From an uncultured Lachnospiraceae bacterium (GTDB taxonomy: Bacteria > Bacillota > Clostridia > Lachnospirales > Lachnospiraceae): DNA of 45,358 bases. Positions 24,636 to 32,951 of the stretch are shown one piece after another. The stretch spans positions 1-45,358 of the forward strand of contig CAJTTO010000037.1 of the NCBI GenBank assembly GCA_910579275.1, given 5' to 3'. Position 1 is the first letter of the stretch; the number at the start of each line of letters is the position of its first letter. A program made the position numbers and the translations under genes. Under the pieces are notes generated by a model. The model was not told where the DNA came from, searched no databases, and was given only the letters and a program-made list of their open reading frames with translations.

Positions 24636-25121
24636 ATGGAAATAACATTATTAAGGGCAACGATTGACAACGCACAAGAAATACATGCTATGCAGATTGA
24701 AGCTTTCAAAGAATTGTTGGAAAAATATCAAGATTTTGACACCAGTCCCGGAAATGAAAACTTGGAAAAAGTAGCAGCACGCTTGAAACAGGACTTTACA
24801 TTTTACTATTTTATCTGTATCGGACAGAAGAAAGCAGGAGCGATTCGTATTGTTGACTTCAAGGAAAACGGAAAAAACAAAAGAATTTCCCCAATATTTA
24901 TATTGCCGGAATTTCAAGGGAAAGGTATTGCACAGAAAGCAATCCGGCTGTGTGAAGAAATACATGGAAATGAAAATTGGGAGCTGGACACAATTTTGCA
25001 GGAATCTAAAAACTGTTATCTGTATGAAAAAATGGGGTATCGTAAGACTGGAAAAACAGAAGTCATTAACGAAAGACTTACATTAGTATTTTATGAAAAG
25101 AAGGGGTCAGACATAACATGA
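24636..25121 (+). CDS. GNAT-family N-acetyltransferase
   Basis: 161 residues from the ATG at 24636 with GGAGGT five bases upstream. Strand 1 ITLLRATIDNAQEIHAMQ, then KKAGAIRIVDF, SPIFILPEFQGKGIAQKAI, which is the V/I-x-P-x-x-x-G-x-G acetyl-CoA loop, and NCYLYEKMGYRKTGKTE near the end are all in place, so the protein appears intact. The substrate is unknown. Its stop overlaps the start of the truncated PhnP-like gene (ATGA), which suggests they were once an operon. Confidence 0.88.
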   Translation: MEITLLRATIDNAQEIHAMQIEAFKELLEKYQDFDTSPGNENLEKVAARLKQDFTFYYFICIGQKKAGAIRIVDFKENGKNKRISPIFILPEFQGKGIAQKAIRLCEEIHGNENWELDTILQESKNCYLYEKMGYRKTGKTEVINERLTLVFYEKKGSDIT

Positions 25122-25252
25122 ATGTAATCATACTTGGTTCCGGCGGCTGTGTCAGCGCGCCAAGAGCATATTGTAACTGCCGTGTATGTACAGAAGCACG
25201 GCAGAAAGGATTTCCTTATGCAAGAACGGGGTGCAGTAAGACTTATTGTTGA
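25118..25252 (+). pseudogene. Truncated PhnP-like metallo-beta-lactamase-fold hydrolase
   Basis: 44 codons reading MNVIILGSGGCVSAPRAYCN and then CRVCTEARQKGFPYARTGCS before a stop. This is the N-terminus of PhnP/YycJ-type metal hydrolases, with their first strand and the zinc-ribbon-like Cys cluster, but the catalytic HxHxDH part is gone. The break point coincides with the end of the doc gene on the other strand (stop at 25243), so the toxin-antitoxin segment joined here and replaced the rest. Confidence 0.75.
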
Positions 25253-25620
25253 TGTTCAATAATCCATTGTAAGATTTCCTTTTCGCCAATATTACCAGAT
25301 GCCAGTGCAAGAATTACATCACTTAACTCCTTTTGGCTGTATGACAATTCATATCCATTCAATGCAAGAAAAACTAACATAACATGCGTACCAAGTCTTT
25401 TGTTCCCGTCCAGCATTGCATGATTTCTTACCAATCCAAAACAAAGCCGTGCCGCCTTTGCCTGAATGCTTGGATAAAGCTCTTTTCCGCCAAATGACTG
25501 AAACGGATTATTTAACGCCAAATCCAGCATTCCCTCATCACGAATACCGTCACTTCCTCCAGTGGTTTTGATTAAACTTGTATGAAGTTTTAGTACTTGC
25601 TCCTTGCTTAAAATAATCAT
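25243..25620 (-). CDS. doc: Doc-like toxin (Fic family, death on curing)
   Basis: 125 residues, the usual size. The core motif HAMLDGNKRLG (about residues 66-76) matches the Fic/Doc HxFxxxNKR signature with Met in place of the usual Phe. In the phage P1 Doc family this fold phosphorylates elongation factor EF-Tu and stops translation; Fic enzymes with DGN motifs more often AMPylate targets, so the chemistry here is open. Its start overlaps the end of the antitoxin gene by four bases. Confidence 0.9.
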   Translation of the reverse strand: MIILSKEQVLKLHTSLIKTTGGSDGIRDEGMLDLALNNPFQSFGGKELYPSIQAKAARLCFGLVRNHAMLDGNKRLGTHVMLVFLALNGYELSYSQKELSDVILALASGNIGEKEILQWIIEHQQ

Positions 25621-25859
25621 TTGGCAAGAACCCCATATGCTTCCATATTCTGTTTTATTAATCGTTCGGATATTGCAAATACATCCTCATTACTGGCAAC
25701 TTTTTCTTTTTCCGCTTTACTGAAATCAATAACCAGATATCTGGGCACATTGTTTTTCAGAATAACCGCTGTTCCATGTTCGTCAACTACTTTGGCTACT
25801 TTTGAAAAATTTTGATTCGCTTCTGTAATTGAAATCATGGTGTTTGTATCTATTGTCAT
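25617..25859 (-). CDS. phd: Phd/YefM-type antitoxin
   Basis: 80 residues. TMISITEANQNFSKVAKVVD and then ILKNNVPRYLVIDFSKAE form the Phd DNA-binding fold; the C-terminal third (about 50-80) is helical and likely wraps the toxin. It should neutralise Doc and repress the pair. Ribosome site GAGGTG before the ATG at 25859; the next gene, doc, overlaps its stop. Confidence 0.9.
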   Translation of the reverse strand: MTIDTNTMISITEANQNFSKVAKVVDEHGTAVILKNNVPRYLVIDFSKAEKEKVASNEDVFAISERLIKQNMEAYGVLAK

Positions 25860-26173
25860 TTTATATGCACCTCACTTCCACTTATATTATATGTAAATTC
25901 TAGCTAGAAAACAACCTATTTTGCGTTTTCGATTATTATACAACTGAAAGCTGCCCTTGTAAACTGCCTATAAGGGCAAAAACAAGGGAAAGTACATAAC
26001 AATTCAATGTATGAGGCTTGAAAAGCCTTGAAAAATAAGGAAAGTTCAAGAAATTCATCTGCGAGTTCCGATTTGCAATAATTTGTACACTCTAAAAATC
26101 TGATTTGGATGTGTTGATATTCTTGAAAGGCTGTGGTCATTTTTAGTTAAACCATAACGATGGGAAATGGGAA
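25860..26173. other. Phd-Doc promoter and operator, then non-coding DNA
   Basis: Minus strand TTGTTT (25914-25909), 17 bases, TATAAT (25891-25886) is the phd promoter. In its spacer lies a perfect 12-bp palindrome TTCTAGCTAGAA (25898-25909), a likely operator. Beyond are two hairpins, TGCCCTT/AAGGGCA (25952-25978) and AGGCTT-GAA-AAGCCT (26014-26028), perhaps from the end of the neighbouring gene. A 74-codon frame at 25916-26140 (minus) has no ribosome site and I do not support it. Confidence 0.65.
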
Positions 26174-26686
26174 TTAAATCTGGTTAAACGACAATTGGTA
26201 ATGCTGACCTTGAATATCTGCAATTATTACTTTACTGTTCCAAATAAAATATGTTTCTATATCCATCTCTGTTGAAAAAGCTCCCAAATGTTTCCATGCC
26301 GACAAATTGACGTCTGATTGGTATAGGGCGTAGAAACCATCACATTCCAAAAGTATATAGAAATTGCCTTCTTCGCTATTAAATATTGGCGCATATCCAT
26401 ACCGGCATTTTTCGATTGTCTCGTCGATGATAACTGGATTCCAACTCTTACCTCCATCAATTGTTTCAAACAAATATCCGTCGCTTCGCATCTGTACACC
26501 AATATATAAATGCTTGTCTGATAGTGCCGACAGGCTAGTGGGATAGCCGTCAATCTGACTGCTGATATCCATTTGACTCCATGTCTGCCATCTGTCTTTT
26601 GTAATATACATTTGTTTCATCATCTGTCGAGTGGAATGATTACCAGTTCCAAATTTGCCGGCTTTTTGTTCGCCGTTCGGATGCAC
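26174..26686 (-). pseudogene. C-terminal fragment of a BNR/sialidase-like repeat protein
   Basis: 170 codons open from a GTG with no ribosome site. The text YITKDRWQTWSQMDISSQI and LFETIDGGKSWNP contain two Asp-box-like BNR motifs (S/T-x-D-x-G-x-x-W), typical of beta-propeller extracellular proteins. There is no signal peptide and too few blades. The frame begins directly after the stop of the ABC permease gene, with no break in phase. I read it as the tail of a larger secreted protein fused here by recombination. Confidence 0.6.
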
Positions 26687-26707
26687 CGTTTCATGTATGT
26701 GGTCGAA

Positions 26708-28840
26708 TCATATTTTAAACATGTACAACACCGCAATCGCTGCCCCCAGGCACAAAACACCTGTCAGCGCCGGAAGGGCTATTGTGAGCGCCGACATCAC
26801 GACTCTGTTTCGTTTGTAGAAACGACGGTTCCTGATATCCGCCACTGCCGTTACGCATCCTTGCAGCGCGCACAATGCTGCCACAATCACAAAGGACAGC
26901 GCAATCGGATAAACGACTTTGTTCCCGCTATCGCTTTTATCGGCAAGGTTCTCTGTGCCTATCCGCTCTATCTCAAGCCGGAATGTCGTTCCTGCCGCAA
27001 GTTCCCTGTCGAAGCATTCTTCCACTTTTTTCCGCAGTGCAGCCTGATGCACACCATATTCCCTTATCGTCTCATTCTGCAGGACATAGTCCGCATACCA
27101 TTCCAGTGATACCTGACAAAAAATCCGTTCAAATAATACCTCGTTCACAATCGGTACTGCGATGGCATCCGCATCCTGATAAACCGTAACGGACTTGTTT
27201 GCACGCCGTGATACCAAACTTTCCCCAAGATTTTCGGGCAGGACATAGCCGCATTCGGCACTGCCTCTTTGAACCGCATCCATCACCTGTTCCCTGCTTT
27301 CATATATGTTGAAGCAGATAAGACCTTCATATGCTTCAAGAAGCTCCTGATAATTTCCCGACGCGTCATACACAGCCACATCAATCTGTGACGCAGCGTT
27401 CTTTTCCGCACGGACAATGAACGCAGACAATACAATGAACATCCCCACAAACAGCCAGATACTCTTTTTGTGCAGCGTGCGCCGTAATAATACCATGCCG
27501 ATTGCAGGCACATGCACTCCTGCCATAAAATGCCTGTGACGGATTTTGTCAGCTGCCATGTCCCGTTCTCCTGCGTACATGCAGGCGATTGTCAGCAAAA
27601 ACAGAAGCAATGCCCATATTACAAGCCCTGCTGCCATATGGGTAAAATCCTTCCGCTCCCCCGTAAAAAGAAGGGTGAAACCTTTTTTCAGAAAAGCTGC
27701 CGGAAGCAGCTCCCCAATCTTTGCAACTGCCCTTGGGAGAAGTACCGACGGAATCAGGCAGCCTGCCATGTACGCCTGAAGCAGCGCCAGTATTCCGCTC
27801 ACCACAACCGCCGATTCCCTTTTTTCCACCATCTGGTAAATCATCATGTTATAACTGGTCAAAAAAAGCGTTATCAAAATCAGACCGGCGCCTCCTGCCA
27901 ACGTAAGTTCCGGCGACAGCACTGCCCGAACCTGCGGTATGGCAAACAGCAAAAACGGAAGTGCCGTCACAACAAACATCAGCAGGCTTCCCGCAAGGCA
28001 TCTGTCAACAAGCTGACCCACAAATCCCACGCCGATGCGCTTAGCAGCCATCCTCTGCCGGAACTGACTTCGCTTGCAAAAGTCCCCCAGAAAAAGTCCC
28101 GCAAGCATTGCATAGATTGTAAAAAGAGCGCTTCCATAATACACTGCATACGTGTCATTACCTGTCGGGGAAAGGTTTTTCGTCTGAAACAAGTCCTCTC
28201 TTGTCGTGACTACGCCAAGATTGAATCTGTTGATATCGTCGTACATTGCCTGCAAGAAAGCACTGTCTGCATCCTCCTCCCTGCCCGTCATAAGTTCCCG
28301 CAGCAGAGTGGACGACGCATAGATCTCCGCCTGCGCAGTCTGCAGCATCCCCATTCCCGCCGCTGCAAGCTCCTCAAACAGCATCTCGCTTACAGTCTCA
28401 AAACCACCGCCCGACAATACGCGCGCATCTCTCTTTGGCAGATACAGCTTTGCCGGCGCATTCCTTCCGGAAAGAATTTCATCCACGACATCCTCAGGCA
28501 GTACAATCAGTGCAGACAGCCCTCCTTCTGCCAAACGCTTTTTCCCTTCCTGCTCCCCAACAGGTTCAAGCAAGCACAGACTCCGAATCGACTCCATGTC
28601 CCGCACATAGGAAACCGCCAGCTCCGTAAGCACGTTGTCCGTCGCCGTATATCCGATGCGCAGCTTAGGCTCCTCTCCTTTGGTGTCTCTGAATCGTCCA
28701 GCGCAAAAAGCAATGATACCGCCAACTGCCAGACACACAGCTGTCAATATCATCGCCCTTTTCAAAACGAAGGGCAGCATCAGCGCTGCCCTTTTGTATT
28801 CTGTCCGTAACCAAATCCCATTTTTTGACATTTTTCTCAT
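26708..28840 (-). CDS. ABC transporter permease, double ABC2 module, C-terminus apparently short
   Basis: 710 residues. Module 1: transmembrane helix at about 26-46, extracellular domain to about 230, then helices at roughly 236-258, 280-305, 315-338, 345-370 and 402-422. Module 2: helix at about 452-470, extracellular domain to about 640, then only two helices (about 642-662 and 682-708) and the stop, where three more would be expected. The permease partner is the ATPase encoded two genes upstream. The ATG at 28840 follows AAGGTGAT and the stop of the previous gene by 7 bases. The early end and the following BNR fragment suggest a recombination junction; a short but functional protein is the alternative. 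Confidence 0.75.
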   Translation of the reverse strand: MRKMSKNGIWLRTEYKRAALMLPFVLKRAMILTAVCLAVGGIIAFCAGRFRDTKGEEPKLRIGYTATDNVLTELAVSYVRDMESIRSLCLLEPVGEQEGKKRLAEGGLSALIVLPEDVVDEILSGRNAPAKLYLPKRDARVLSGGGFETVSEMLFEELAAAGMGMLQTAQAEIYASSTLLRELMTGREEDADSAFLQAMYDDINRFNLGVVTTREDLFQTKNLSPTGNDTYAVYYGSALFTIYAMLAGLFLGDFCKRSQFRQRMAAKRIGVGFVGQLVDRCLAGSLLMFVVTALPFLLFAIPQVRAVLSPELTLAGGAGLILITLFLTSYNMMIYQMVEKRESAVVVSGILALLQAYMAGCLIPSVLLPRAVAKIGELLPAAFLKKGFTLLFTGERKDFTHMAAGLVIWALLLFLLTIACMYAGERDMAADKIRHRHFMAGVHVPAIGMVLLRRTLHKKSIWLFVGMFIVLSAFIVRAEKNAASQIDVAVYDASGNYQELLEAYEGLICFNIYESREQVMDAVQRGSAECGYVLPENLGESLVSRRANKSVTVYQDADAIAVPIVNEVLFERIFCQVSLEWYADYVLQNETIREYGVHQAALRKKVEECFDRELAAGTTFRLEIERIGTENLADKSDSGNKVVYPIALSFVIVAALCALQGCVTAVADIRNRRFYKRNRVVMSALTIALPALTGVLCLGAAIAVLYMFKI

Positions 28841-28846
28841 ATCACC

Positions 28847-31042
28847 TTATTGCAGTGAATAAACCGCATTATAAATTACACCCATAATATCCTGCCTGCT
28901 CATTTTCAGAACGTCGATGGCATTTTCGGGTATGCTGATATCGCCGCTGTCAGCAGGTTCTATAGAGATGACGCCGCTCATAAGCAGCAAATCCTCATCA
29001 TCCATAGTCAGTGCACCATTGTTCACCCGAAACGTGTAACCCTCGCCCTTTACAATGTTCTCAAAACTACCATCCGCAGTCAGAGCCATTGTCTCACCAG
29101 ACGCCTCGATTAATACCTTCATATCATACGACTTGTCAGCATAGCCCCAGTCATTCCCATAATAAAAGGTAATGTCATCATCTCTGCTGTCACTCTGAAG
29201 TCTTATCGTCAAATCCTCGCTGTAAAAATCCTCCGTGACATAGGCAGTCCGCGATATGCCCAAATAGAGTATTTCCTCTCCTGCCTGTATATAAATGCCG
29301 CCCTCGATGGAATCCAGCGCACGTTCATCGCCGCCAAAATCAATGTCAACTGCAATGGATTCGACATTGGAATACTGGCTGGACACTGCGATATCCTCCG
29401 GTGTGGAGATATTGATAATGCGTCCTTTTTTGTCGAGGTAAAACTGGAACACCGGATCCTGTTCATACCGCATTCCGAAAATCATTTCCATGGCAGTGTC
29501 AAGTTCTTCCTTGTAGTCGTCAACCGCACTGCCATACATCGGCTTATATTGTTCCAAATAGTCTGTGTAAAAATCGCTGGAAAGAATATCATTTTTGATG
29601 TTTTCCAAAGCGGCATTGACCGCATCCTTGTCCGCCGTAACCTGTACGCCGCCAAACGCTGCCAGCTCGCCGCCGTATGGGAACTCCCTTTTCTCTTTGA
29701 TGAGCGTATATGTGCAGGCATCATTGACGCCCTTACTATACTTCTCAAAGATTTTGCCAAGTTCAAGCGCATGGGCCGCATCAATCCCAGCACTGTCATT
29801 ATCATCGTCAAAAAGTGTGTAATTGCCGTCCTCGGGAATGGTAGTCTCAAGCAATTCCGCCCACGCCGAACTGTTAAAATCTTTCCCCAGATTTGTCAAG
29901 TCAAGACTGTACACATCATCCTGAAGGATAAGCGGCGAGCTAAAATACAATGTGTTGTCGTCCGCAACAACGCTCCCCAGATCCATGTCAAATCCGTAGG
30001 TACCAACCTTCACATCAAATTTTTCCTGCTTGTTTTTGGCATCCGAAACGGCATCAATCTCGACACTCACATTGTCAAAGCTTCCCGAAGCCTCCGGGTC
30101 AGTAAATGACAAATCAATATTGGCATGCATCGGTTTCTCATCCGACAGTTTCTGCAGCGCCACAATATCAATATCCTGAGATATGCCGCTTGAATATGCC
30201 GCCATCTCGTTTGAAAAATTTATCATCCCCTTTGTAAACTGCTGCTTCGCTCCGCCGCCCATAAAAGACTTTGACAGCAGAATGCCTGCTACGCCCATAA
30301 CGACAACCGCTGTCCCGACAGCAAGCCCGATAATCAGCCCTGTTCTGCGTTTCTTCGGCTGAGCGCATGGCAGTATCTGCTGACCGTTATAATTCGGCTG
30401 ATACCCATTCATCGGATAGTTTGGGTTCATCTGCTGACCGTTGTAATTTGTTGGATATCCGTTCACGGGATTTCCCCCCATTGGCTGTCCATTGTAATTC
30501 GGCTGGTATCCGTTTGGCTGGTTCGGGAACACTGGCTGGCCATAAAAACCCTGTTGTCCCCCATTTTGCGGCTGACCGCCCATTGGCTGATACGGCGCAC
30601 CCGCCTGTGGCTGTTCCCCGTTTGGTGTTTTCTCAAGGGAGACAGGTACCGGCGGTTCTTTTGGCTGCTCAGTTGCCTGTGCTGTTTCCGCCAAAGGCTG
30701 CGGCTGTTCCGGCGCTGTTTCCGCTACAGGCTGCGGCTGTCCGGAAACGGGCAACGGCTCCTGTGGCTGCTTCGGCTCGGGCACAGCTTCCTGTACAGGC
30801 TGCTCCGGCGCTGTTTCCGCCAAAGGCTGCGGCTGCTCCGGCGCTGTTTCTGCTACGGGCTGCGGCTGCTCCGGCGCTGTTTCTGCTACGGGCTGCGGCT
30901 GTTCCGGCTTTATATCCACCGGCTGCGGCTGTCCATAGACGGACGACTGATCTGTCGTTTCCGGCTGCGGCTCCGTGCCGTAAAGTGAGCTCCCATACAA
31001 GGAACCGTTCGTGTTGTTACCTAAGTTGTTGTTTTCTTCCAA
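28847..31042 (-). CDS. Membrane-anchored protein with Pro/Gln-rich repeat region
   Basis: About 731 residues from the TTG at 31042, which has GAGGAG seven bases upstream; an ATG 15 bases earlier is possible but has no spaced ribosome site. Residues about 45-135 are 11-residue units of the type PEQPQPVAETA, then about 155-230 are Gly/Asn/Gln-rich units such as NGYQPNYNGQ. A basic stretch (KKRR) and one transmembrane helix (about 238-260) follow, then some 470 residues outside the cell with no family I recognise, rich in Asp and beta-strand-like segments. The Pro/Gln part is thus cytoplasmic. It lies between the ATPase and permease genes, so it is likely part of that transporter's operon. Confidence 0.8.
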   Translation of the reverse strand: MEENNNLGNNTNGSLYGSSLYGTEPQPETTDQSSVYGQPQPVDIKPEQPQPVAETAPEQPQPVAETAPEQPQPLAETAPEQPVQEAVPEPKQPQEPLPVSGQPQPVAETAPEQPQPLAETAQATEQPKEPPVPVSLEKTPNGEQPQAGAPYQPMGGQPQNGGQQGFYGQPVFPNQPNGYQPNYNGQPMGGNPVNGYPTNYNGQQMNPNYPMNGYQPNYNGQQILPCAQPKKRRTGLIIGLAVGTAVVVMGVAGILLSKSFMGGGAKQQFTKGMINFSNEMAAYSSGISQDIDIVALQKLSDEKPMHANIDLSFTDPEASGSFDNVSVEIDAVSDAKNKQEKFDVKVGTYGFDMDLGSVVADDNTLYFSSPLILQDDVYSLDLTNLGKDFNSSAWAELLETTIPEDGNYTLFDDDNDSAGIDAAHALELGKIFEKYSKGVNDACTYTLIKEKREFPYGGELAAFGGVQVTADKDAVNAALENIKNDILSSDFYTDYLEQYKPMYGSAVDDYKEELDTAMEMIFGMRYEQDPVFQFYLDKKGRIINISTPEDIAVSSQYSNVESIAVDIDFGGDERALDSIEGGIYIQAGEEILYLGISRTAYVTEDFYSEDLTIRLQSDSRDDDITFYYGNDWGYADKSYDMKVLIEASGETMALTADGSFENIVKGEGYTFRVNNGALTMDDEDLLLMSGVISIEPADSGDISIPENAIDVLKMSRQDIMGVIYNAVYSLQ
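30825..30890 (-). repeat. Perfect 33-bp tandem repeat inside the Pro/Gln region
   Basis: Two identical 33-bp units (30825-30857 and 30858-30890) encode an 11-residue PEQPQPVAETA-type unit. Degenerate copies flank them over about 30680-30925. Identity at the DNA level points to recent duplication, so the copy number probably varies between strains. Confidence 0.85.
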
Positions 31043-31046
31043 TTTT

Positions 31047-31739
31047 TTACTCCTCATTCCTCATCTGTTTTATTAGCTGTTCCCCCCGCAGGGCACGGTC
31101 TGTCTCCCTGCTCATTCCCCCATTCAGGACAAAAATCCTGTCACACAAATCCAAATCTATCTCATCATGCGTAGCGAGGAGAATCGTTCCTCCAAGCTGC
31201 TTATACATTGTAAGATATCTCCTGATATCTGCCTTTCCCGGCAGATCAAGCGCGGCGTCCGGCTCGTCCAGTATCAGAACCGGCGGGTTTCCTGCCAGCG
31301 CACACCCGATACTGACGCGTTTTTTCATGCCGCCGGAAAGCTTTCCGGCTTTCATCCCGCACATCGCATCCACGCCAAGTTCACGCAGAAACCCCTGACA
31401 TAATCCCTGACGCAGCGAATCCGCATCATGGTACCATAAGCGCAGATTGTCCATCACGCTAAGTTCCGGTATCAGATTGCTCTCCTGCGGTACATATCCC
31501 GCATACTGCATAAAAAGTTGATTTCCATGTCGGCCTGAAGCCAGTTTCCCATCAAAATAAATCTCTCCGCTGTCCGGCTTTCTTAACCCTGCAAGAATAT
31601 TTAACAGCGTGGATTTCCCACAGCCGTTTGTCCCGACAATGCCGACGCACTGTCCCGCCCCGGCTGCTATGTTCACACCGGAAAGTACTTTTTTGCGTCC
31701 ATAGGAACACACGATATTTGCCGCCAGTAACCGTTCCAT
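31047..31739 (-). CDS. ABC transporter ATP-binding protein
   Basis: 230 residues from the ATG at 31739 (AGGAT ribosome site; family start MERLLAANIVCSYG). Walker A GTNGCGKST, Q-loop PQESNL, signature LSGGMKKRV, Walker B LILDEPDA and switch His in ATHDE are all intact. It powers the permease at 26708-28840. Its stop region (GAGGAGTAA) supplies the ribosome site for the next gene. It begins 28 bases after the Rep_3 gene. Confidence 0.94.
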   Translation of the reverse strand: MERLLAANIVCSYGRKKVLSGVNIAAGAGQCVGIVGTNGCGKSTLLNILAGLRKPDSGEIYFDGKLASGRHGNQLFMQYAGYVPQESNLIPELSVMDNLRLWYHDADSLRQGLCQGFLRELGVDAMCGMKAGKLSGGMKKRVSIGCALAGNPPVLILDEPDAALDLPGKADIRRYLTMYKQLGGTILLATHDEIDLDLCDRIFVLNGGMSRETDRALRGEQLIKQMRNEE

Positions 31740-31767
31740 AAATAATCCTTTTCCTGATGCCGCTCTT

Positions 31768-32856
31768 TTAATTTGACAAAATCTGTTTTTCCAAATCGGC
31801 AAAATTCATCTGTGAATATGCCGTGTCAAGCTCCTTGTTTTTCCATGACGAACCACTGGGCTTTCCCTCAAACTTTGTCGGCTCATTGTAACCGTTTTTG
31901 AGAATTGTAAGCACATAACCGACTTTATTCTCCACCTGTTTTTTCAGTGTATATGTCAGTATTTCTATCATTTGTTCATGCGTGCGGTCATTGGCTTTCG
32001 CTGTCCGCAGGATATCCTTAGCCTCCTTGAGACTGCAGTCAAGAATATCTATAATCTCCTGCTCCTCCTCTGTAGCGACCACCGTTTCCCCGTTTTTCTC
32101 TATTGTCTCATACTCGACAACAGTACGGTTTCGTTTTATCCGGGTCACCCGGAACCGGACGGCGCTGATGCTCTGCTGCCCGCTCGGCAGACGCTCATAT
32201 ATGAGTTCATACTCAAAAGAAATATCGGTATTCCCGTTAATCTCCTGAAATGGCTTGTCCAGAATTTCACGCTTCACGTTGCCATTGGCATAGGAGTCCG
32301 GTATTTTCATCATTTTTCTAAGCTCGTCAAATGCAATCACGAAAACACCGCCGTTGAACGTCTCCTTGTCCTTTAACAGATAATAAAGACGTTTGGAATA
32401 TTTTTTCGTAAGGTTCAACGGGTATTCAATACGATAGTATGCCCCCTGTTTCGCGGACATAATCATTTCCTTGACCTCCGGATGGAGATCCAGCACGATT
32501 TTGCTCCGGTTCTCATCCCCGCGCTTTTTCTGGTACTTTATCTTGCTGAACCAAGGGTAATAAATATCCGTTCCCTCGTCCTCCTTTAGGCGGAAACCAA
32601 GACCTTCAAATTTTTTCACCGCCTTTTGCAGATAACTGTACGCATTTGACTCATCATGCAGATTATACAGATGCTTGACATCACCTATATTAATCTCATA
32701 TCGCGTATTTTCCTCGGTGTCATCTCCCTCGCCGACAATTCCCAGCAGGATATCAAGGATGTCATTTTGTCTCCTGTCAAGATCATACCTTGCCTCAATA
32801 ATGGTCTGTGGCCTGAAAGCGACTTCCGTACCGCCTCTTTTTTTCTTACGATTCAT
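31768..32856 (-). CDS. Rep_3-family (plasmid-type) replication initiator protein
   Basis: 362 residues. Two winged-helix-like parts: IIEARYDLDRRQNDILDILL and YLQKAVKKFEGLGFRL in the first, then IEYPLNLTKKYSKRLYYLLK and FDELRKMMKIPDSYANGN in the second. This is the layout of RepB/Rep_3 initiators of iteron plasmids. The last 90 residues are helical and charged. It has its own promoter. No iterons, par genes, or other plasmid features are visible, and chromosomal genes lie on both sides. It leads directly into an ABC transporter operon. Whether it still starts replication or now acts as a regulator is unknown. Confidence 0.8.
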   Translation of the reverse strand: MNRKKKRGGTEVAFRPQTIIEARYDLDRRQNDILDILLGIVGEGDDTEENTRYEINIGDVKHLYNLHDESNAYSYLQKAVKKFEGLGFRLKEDEGTDIYYPWFSKIKYQKKRGDENRSKIVLDLHPEVKEMIMSAKQGAYYRIEYPLNLTKKYSKRLYYLLKDKETFNGGVFVIAFDELRKMMKIPDSYANGNVKREILDKPFQEINGNTDISFEYELIYERLPSGQQSISAVRFRVTRIKRNRTVVEYETIEKNGETVVATEEEQEIIDILDCSLKEAKDILRTAKANDRTHEQMIEILTYTLKKQVENKVGYVLTILKNGYNEPTKFEGKPSGSSWKNKELDTAYSQMNFADLEKQILSN

Positions 32857-32903
32857 TTAATAACCTCTTTCGCAGCGTGATTGTTCCGATACATATAATT
32901 TTT

Positions 32904-32932
32904 ATAATACCTCAATTTCAAGGTTTACGCAA
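32904..32932 (-). promoter_or_regulatory. Promoter of the Rep_3-ABC transporter operon
   Basis: On the minus strand TTGCGT (32932-32927), 17 bases, TATTAT (32909-32904), about 48 bases before the start codon. Confidence 0.55.
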
Positions 32933-32951
32933 GTATTATTGAAAAATACGT

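Noticed and set aside
25916..26140. 74-codon minus-strand frame beside the phd promoter
   Set aside because: No ribosome site, no family resemblance, and it runs through two hairpins; its end meets the phd promoter.
27512..28810. 432-codon frame opposite the ABC permease
   Set aside because: Antisense shadow of a clearly coding region; Cys/His/Arg-rich text without domain structure.
30367..31398. Long open frame on the plus strand opposite the Pro/Gln protein
   Set aside because: Low-complexity shadow of the repeat region on the other strand; no ribosome site and no domain.
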